Origin: JANNGZ01 sp031404155
GTDB lineage: Bacteria > Pseudomonadota > Gammaproteobacteria > Burkholderiales > Burkholderiaceae_C
Direction: 5' to 3'
DNA length: 7,810 bases
NCBI GenBank assembly: GCA_031404155.1
Contig: JANNGZ010000495.1
Coordinates: 1 to 7,810, forward strand
In this document: in pieces, positions 5,835 through 7,810 of the stretch
How positions within the stretch are numbered: position 1 is the stretch's first letter
Layout of the letters: every line of letters begins with the position of its first letter
Position numbers and translations under genes: made by a program
The notes under the pieces: model-generated
Told to the model about the DNA's origin: nothing
Database searches by the model: none
What the model saw: only the letters and a program-made list of their open reading frames with translations

Positions 5835-5840
5835 ATTGTA
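5835..5840 (-). promoter_or_regulatory. -10-like box for purE
   Basis: On the minus strand the hexamer reads TACAAT, five of six matches to the sigma-70 -10 consensus, 31 nt before the GTG start of purE. It would give a leader of roughly 24 nt. No convincing -35 hexamer is present at 16-18 nt, so this is a partial promoter call. The whole divergent purE/cnoX region is 65 nt (5805-5869), so any purE promoter extends up to the cnoX start. Confidence 0.4.
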
Positions 5841-5869
5841 GGCGGGCGGGGTTCACCTGCCCCTTCACC

Positions 5870-6814
5870 ATGATCGACATCACGCTCAAGAACTTCGAAG
5901 CCGACCTGATCAACGACTCGATGCGCCAGCCGATCCTGCTGGACATCTGGGCACCCTGGTGCGGCCCCTGCCGCACCCTGGGGCCACTGCTCGAAAAGCT
6001 TGAGGCCGCCTACGCCGGCCGCTTCAAGCTGGCCAAGCTCAACAGCGACGACCAGCCCGACATTGCAGGCCAGCTCAGCCAGGCCTTCGGGGTGCGCTCG
6101 ATTCCGTTCTGCGTCCTCTTCGACCAGGGGCAGCCGGTGGACGGGTTTGTCGGCGCACAAGGCGAGGCGCAGATCCGCCAGTTCCTCGACAAACATGTGC
6201 CGAGCACCGAAGAAGCAGAGGCCGAAGCCGAGGTGGAAGAGGCCGAGGAGCTGGCCGCCGAAGGCGACACCGAGGCGGCGCTGGCCAAGCTCCAGCAGGC
6301 GGTGGCGATCGACCCGGCCAACGACGCGGCCCGCAACGACTACGTGAAGCTGCTGCTCGAAGCCGGCCGCGTGGCGCAGGCGCGTTCGGCGTACGAGCCG
6401 GTGGCCGGCAAGGCCGCGCTGGAGCCGCGCATTGCCGCCCTCGGGCATTGGCTGGCGGCCTGCGAACGCGCCCCCACGGCACGCAGCGCGGAGGCGCTCG
6501 GCACTGCGATCGCGGCCAACAAGCGCGACTTCGACGCCCGCTTCGAACTTGCGCAAGGCCACTTTGCCGCCGCACGTTTCACCGCCGCGATGGACGAGCT
6601 GCTCGAGATCGTGATACGCGACAAGGCCTGGAGCAACGAACTCGCGCGCAAGACCTACGTGGCGATCCTTGAGCTGTTAAGCAAGCCGTTGCCGAAGGCC
6701 GCTGCGGCCGAGGCCAAGAAGGGCACGCTCGAACTCACCGGCAAGGCCGCCGCGGCGCCGTCGGACCCGGTGGTCGACCAGTACCGGCGCAAGCTGAGCA
6801 TGGCGCTGTTCTGA
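5870..6814 (+). CDS. cnoX: Thioredoxin-TPR co-chaperone of the CnoX/YbbN family
   Basis: The 314-residue protein joins an N-terminal thioredoxin domain to TPR-like helical repeats, the architecture of CnoX (YbbN), a cytoplasmic holdase that protects proteins during oxidative or chlorine stress and hands them to DnaK/GroEL. The thioredoxin domain spans about 1-108: LLDIWAPWCGPCRTLGP with the CGPC pair Cys31/Cys34, and SIPF with cis-Pro79. Keeping both cysteines resembles the redox-active Caulobacter type; E. coli YbbN lacks one. An acidic low-complexity linker (STEEAEAEAEVEEAEE, from about residue 112) leads to helical repeats (about 125-290) such as AEGDTEAALAKLQQAVAIDPAN. The ATG at 5870 gives the usual MIDITLKNFEADLI start; an upstream in-frame TTG at 5831 would add 13 unrelated residues. 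Unusually, no purine-rich ribosome binding site precedes the ATG (the last 10 nt are CCCCTTCACC). The gene is divergent from purE. Confidence 0.9.
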   Translation: MIDITLKNFEADLINDSMRQPILLDIWAPWCGPCRTLGPLLEKLEAAYAGRFKLAKLNSDDQPDIAGQLSQAFGVRSIPFCVLFDQGQPVDGFVGAQGEAQIRQFLDKHVPSTEEAEAEAEVEEAEELAAEGDTEAALAKLQQAVAIDPANDAARNDYVKLLLEAGRVAQARSAYEPVAGKAALEPRIAALGHWLAACERAPTARSAEALGTAIAANKRDFDARFELAQGHFAAARFTAAMDELLEIVIRDKAWSNELARKTYVAILELLSKPLPKAAAAEAKKGTLELTGKAAAAPSDPVVDQYRRKLSMALF

Positions 6815-6815
6815 C

Positions 6816-6894
6816 GATTCCGTTCGCCCTGCGGTTCGCAAAGGGTCCGTGCAATCTGAGTCCGCCCTTCGACAAGCTCAGGGCATTCGGAATC
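6816..6894. repeat. Inverted repeat after cnoX, related to a dispersed CCCTTCGACAAGCTCAGGGC-type repeat
   Basis: Directly after the cnoX stop (6812-6814), GATTCCGTTCGCCCTG (6816-6831) is matched by the reverse complement of 6879-6894 at 13 of 16 positions. Inside, AAGGG (6841-6845) can pair with CCCTT (6865-6869), and GCCCT (6864-6868) with AGGGC (6880-6884) as an alternative. The right part contains CCCTTCGACAAGCTCAGGGC (6865-6884), which I recall as a frequent intergenic repeat core in many Proteobacteria. It may act as a terminator or mRNA 3'-end element for cnoX; there is no U-tract. Confidence 0.6.
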
Positions 6895-6909
6895 CCTTCG
6901 GGGGCCGAG

Positions 6910-6922
6910 GTGAATAGTTCAC
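6910..6922. promoter_or_regulatory. GTGAA-TAG-TTCAC palindrome, candidate operator upstream of the luxR-type gene
   Basis: GTGAA and TTCAC are a perfect 5-bp inverted repeat around TAG, followed by a further half site ATTCAC at 6939-6944. It lies about 107 nt before the regulator's ATG in an otherwise GC-rich gap. The TTCACA inside it resembles a -35 box, but no -10 box is found at the right distance. It could be an autoregulatory site; the evidence is only its symmetry and location. Confidence 0.3.
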
Positions 6923-6980
6923 AAATCCGGCGCGGCAGATTCACCGCCCGGGCGCACCGACAAAACCTACTCTTTCCTCA

Positions 6981-7012
6981 CCCCGCCACAAGGCATGTTG
7001 CCTGCGGCGGGG
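6981..7012 (+). promoter_or_regulatory. Stable 5'-leader hairpin directly before the luxR-type ribosome binding site
   Basis: CCCCGCC (6981-6987) pairs with GGCGGGG (7006-7012), then after a mismatch and a one-base bulge AGGCA (6991-6995) pairs with TGCCT (6999-7003) around the loop TGT. The hairpin ends 5 nt before GGGAGA (7017-7022), the ribosome binding site of the following gene. It could modulate ribosome access, stabilise the leader or act as a leftover terminator from upstream transcription. Confidence 0.5.
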
Positions 7013-7028
7013 CCACGGGAGAAGAGCC

Positions 7029-7796
7029 ATGTTTGACCTGCTGGTACCCCAGACCGCCGCCCTCCAGCCGGCGCGGCCGGCCCACGCCACGCACAGCGAA
7101 GGCGATCGCGCCCTCTACCTCGGCCCCGAGCGCCGCCAGGCCAACGACCCGAGCTGGCAATGGCTGGCGCTGACGCTGGACGAGATCGACTACGGCATGC
7201 TGCTGCTCTGCGACGAGAGCCGCGTGGTGCATGCCAACCATGTGGCGCGCAGTGAACTCGACGCTGACCACCCGCTGCAGCTGCTCGGCAGCGAGATCCG
7301 GGTGCGCGACGCCCGCGACGTGGCACCGGTGCGTGAAGCGCTGGCCGACGCCGCGCGGCGCGGCCTGCGCCGCATGCTGGCCATTGGCGAAGGCACGCAG
7401 CGGGTGAGCGTGGCGGTGGTGCCGCTGGGCACGCGCGGGCCCGACGGCCAACCCGCCACGCTGCTGATGTTCGGCAAGCGGCGTGTCTGCCAGCAACTCT
7501 CGGTGCAGGGCTTTGCCCGCTGCCAGCGCTTGACGCCCGCTGAGACCCGCGTGCTCGAAGGCCTGTGCGCCGGCGACACCCCGCGCCAGATTGCCGGCGA
7601 CCAGGGCGTGGGCCTGGCCACGGTACGCACCCAGGTCAGCAGCATCCGCGTCAAGACCGGCGCCGCGAGCATCCAGGCGCTGGTGCGCCAGGTGGCGCTG
7701 CTGCCGCCGCTGGTGGGCGCGCTGCGCTCGGTGGCCACGCATCAGCCGCTATATCGCCACGAAGTGGCCAACGACGCGCGGGCGCTGCTGGCCTGA
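7029..7796 (+). CDS. LuxR-family transcriptional regulator with PAS-like N-terminal region
   Basis: The 255-residue protein carries a C-terminal LuxR/FixJ-type helix-turn-helix at about residues 167-222: RLTPAETRVLEGLCAGDTPR, then QIAGDQGVGLATVRTQVSSIRVKTGAASIQALV, with the usual recognition-helix pattern (ATVRTQVSSI) and the conserved KTGA segment. Residues about 45-150 have the feel of a PAS-like sensory domain: LTLDEIDYGMLLLCDESRVV followed by HANHVARSEL, and a later strand VAVVPLG. There is no phosphoacceptor receiver domain and no acyl-homoserine-lactone-binding signature that I can identify, so the signal is unknown. Burkholderiales genomes carry several such orphan PAS-LuxR regulators. 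ATG at 7029 has GGAG (7018-7021) 7 nt upstream. A hairpin (6981-7012) and a palindrome (6910-6922) precede it, which may reflect autoregulation. It is not obviously in an operon with cnoX because a 214-nt gap containing a repeat separates them. Confidence 0.87.
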   Translation: MFDLLVPQTAALQPARPAHATHSEGDRALYLGPERRQANDPSWQWLALTLDEIDYGMLLLCDESRVVHANHVARSELDADHPLQLLGSEIRVRDARDVAPVREALADAARRGLRRMLAIGEGTQRVSVAVVPLGTRGPDGQPATLLMFGKRRVCQQLSVQGFARCQRLTPAETRVLEGLCAGDTPRQIAGDQGVGLATVRTQVSSIRVKTGAASIQALVRQVALLPPLVGALRSVATHQPLYRHEVANDARALLA

Positions 7797-7798
7797 AC

Positions 7799-7810
7799 GG
7801 CCGAGAGGCC
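7799..7810 (+). terminator. GGCC-GAGA-GGCC hairpin at the window edge, possible terminator start
   Basis: Two nucleotides after the regulator's stop codon (7794-7796), GGCC (7799-7802) and GGCC (7807-7810) can pair around GAGA. The window ends here, so whether the stem continues or a U-tract follows cannot be seen. Confidence 0.25.

Noticed and set aside
5801..6562. Minus-strand frame opposite cnoX
   Set aside because: It is antisense to a clear thioredoxin-TPR protein and contains no recognisable motif.
6978..7742. Minus-strand frame opposite the LuxR-type regulator
   Set aside because: It is antisense to a gene with a convincing helix-turn-helix; its composition is typical of a shadow.

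Overview
This window looks like chromosomal core sequence from a GC-rich betaproteobacterium, most likely Burkholderiales of the Rubrivivax/Leptothrix/Comamonadaceae type. The reasons are the very high GC at third codon positions, the purE-purK-tsaC gene order, the Burkholderiales-style LuxR regulator and the OmpW-type porin. The assignment is inferred from gene content; no rRNA or other phylogenetic marker is present.

Layout. The left two thirds reads right to left on the minus strand: purE (5804-5310), purK (5149-3950), tsaC/sua5 (3873-2887), a degenerate GDSL-like lipoprotein (2821-1853), an intact SGNH/GDSL hydrolase lipoprotein (1560-376), and the first 63 codons of an OmpW-family outer-membrane protein (189-1, cut by the window edge). 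The right third reads on the plus strand: a thioredoxin-TPR protein of the CnoX/YbbN type (5870-6814), divergent from purE, then a LuxR-type regulator with a PAS-like N-terminus (7029-7796).

Function. PurK and PurE carry out consecutive steps of purine synthesis: AIR to N5-CAIR to CAIR. TsaC/Sua5 makes the threonylcarbamoyl-adenylate used for t6A in tRNA. The two lipoproteins are paralogues. One keeps the complete SGNH catalytic set; the other has lost the nucleophile Ser, the block III Asn and the His at the matching positions, so it is probably a pseudoenzyme. CnoX is a holdase/redox chaperone.

Non-coding content. Intergenic regions are short (the largest is 292 nt) but unusually structured. 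The most striking is a roughly 151-bp, near-symmetrical imperfect palindrome (221-371) between the ompW-like gene and the intact hydrolase. Its arms pair better as a plus-strand RNA, because five of its mismatches become G-U pairs only in that sense. Others are a G/C-tract hairpin element inside the purE-purK gap, a hairpin pair between the two lipoprotein genes, a dispersed-repeat-like inverted repeat after cnoX, and a strong hairpin directly in front of the luxR-type gene's ribosome binding site. I see no tRNA, rRNA, CRISPR, transposase or phage gene. The genes themselves are ordinary; the items worth a second look are the palindromic element and the triad-less lipoprotein.
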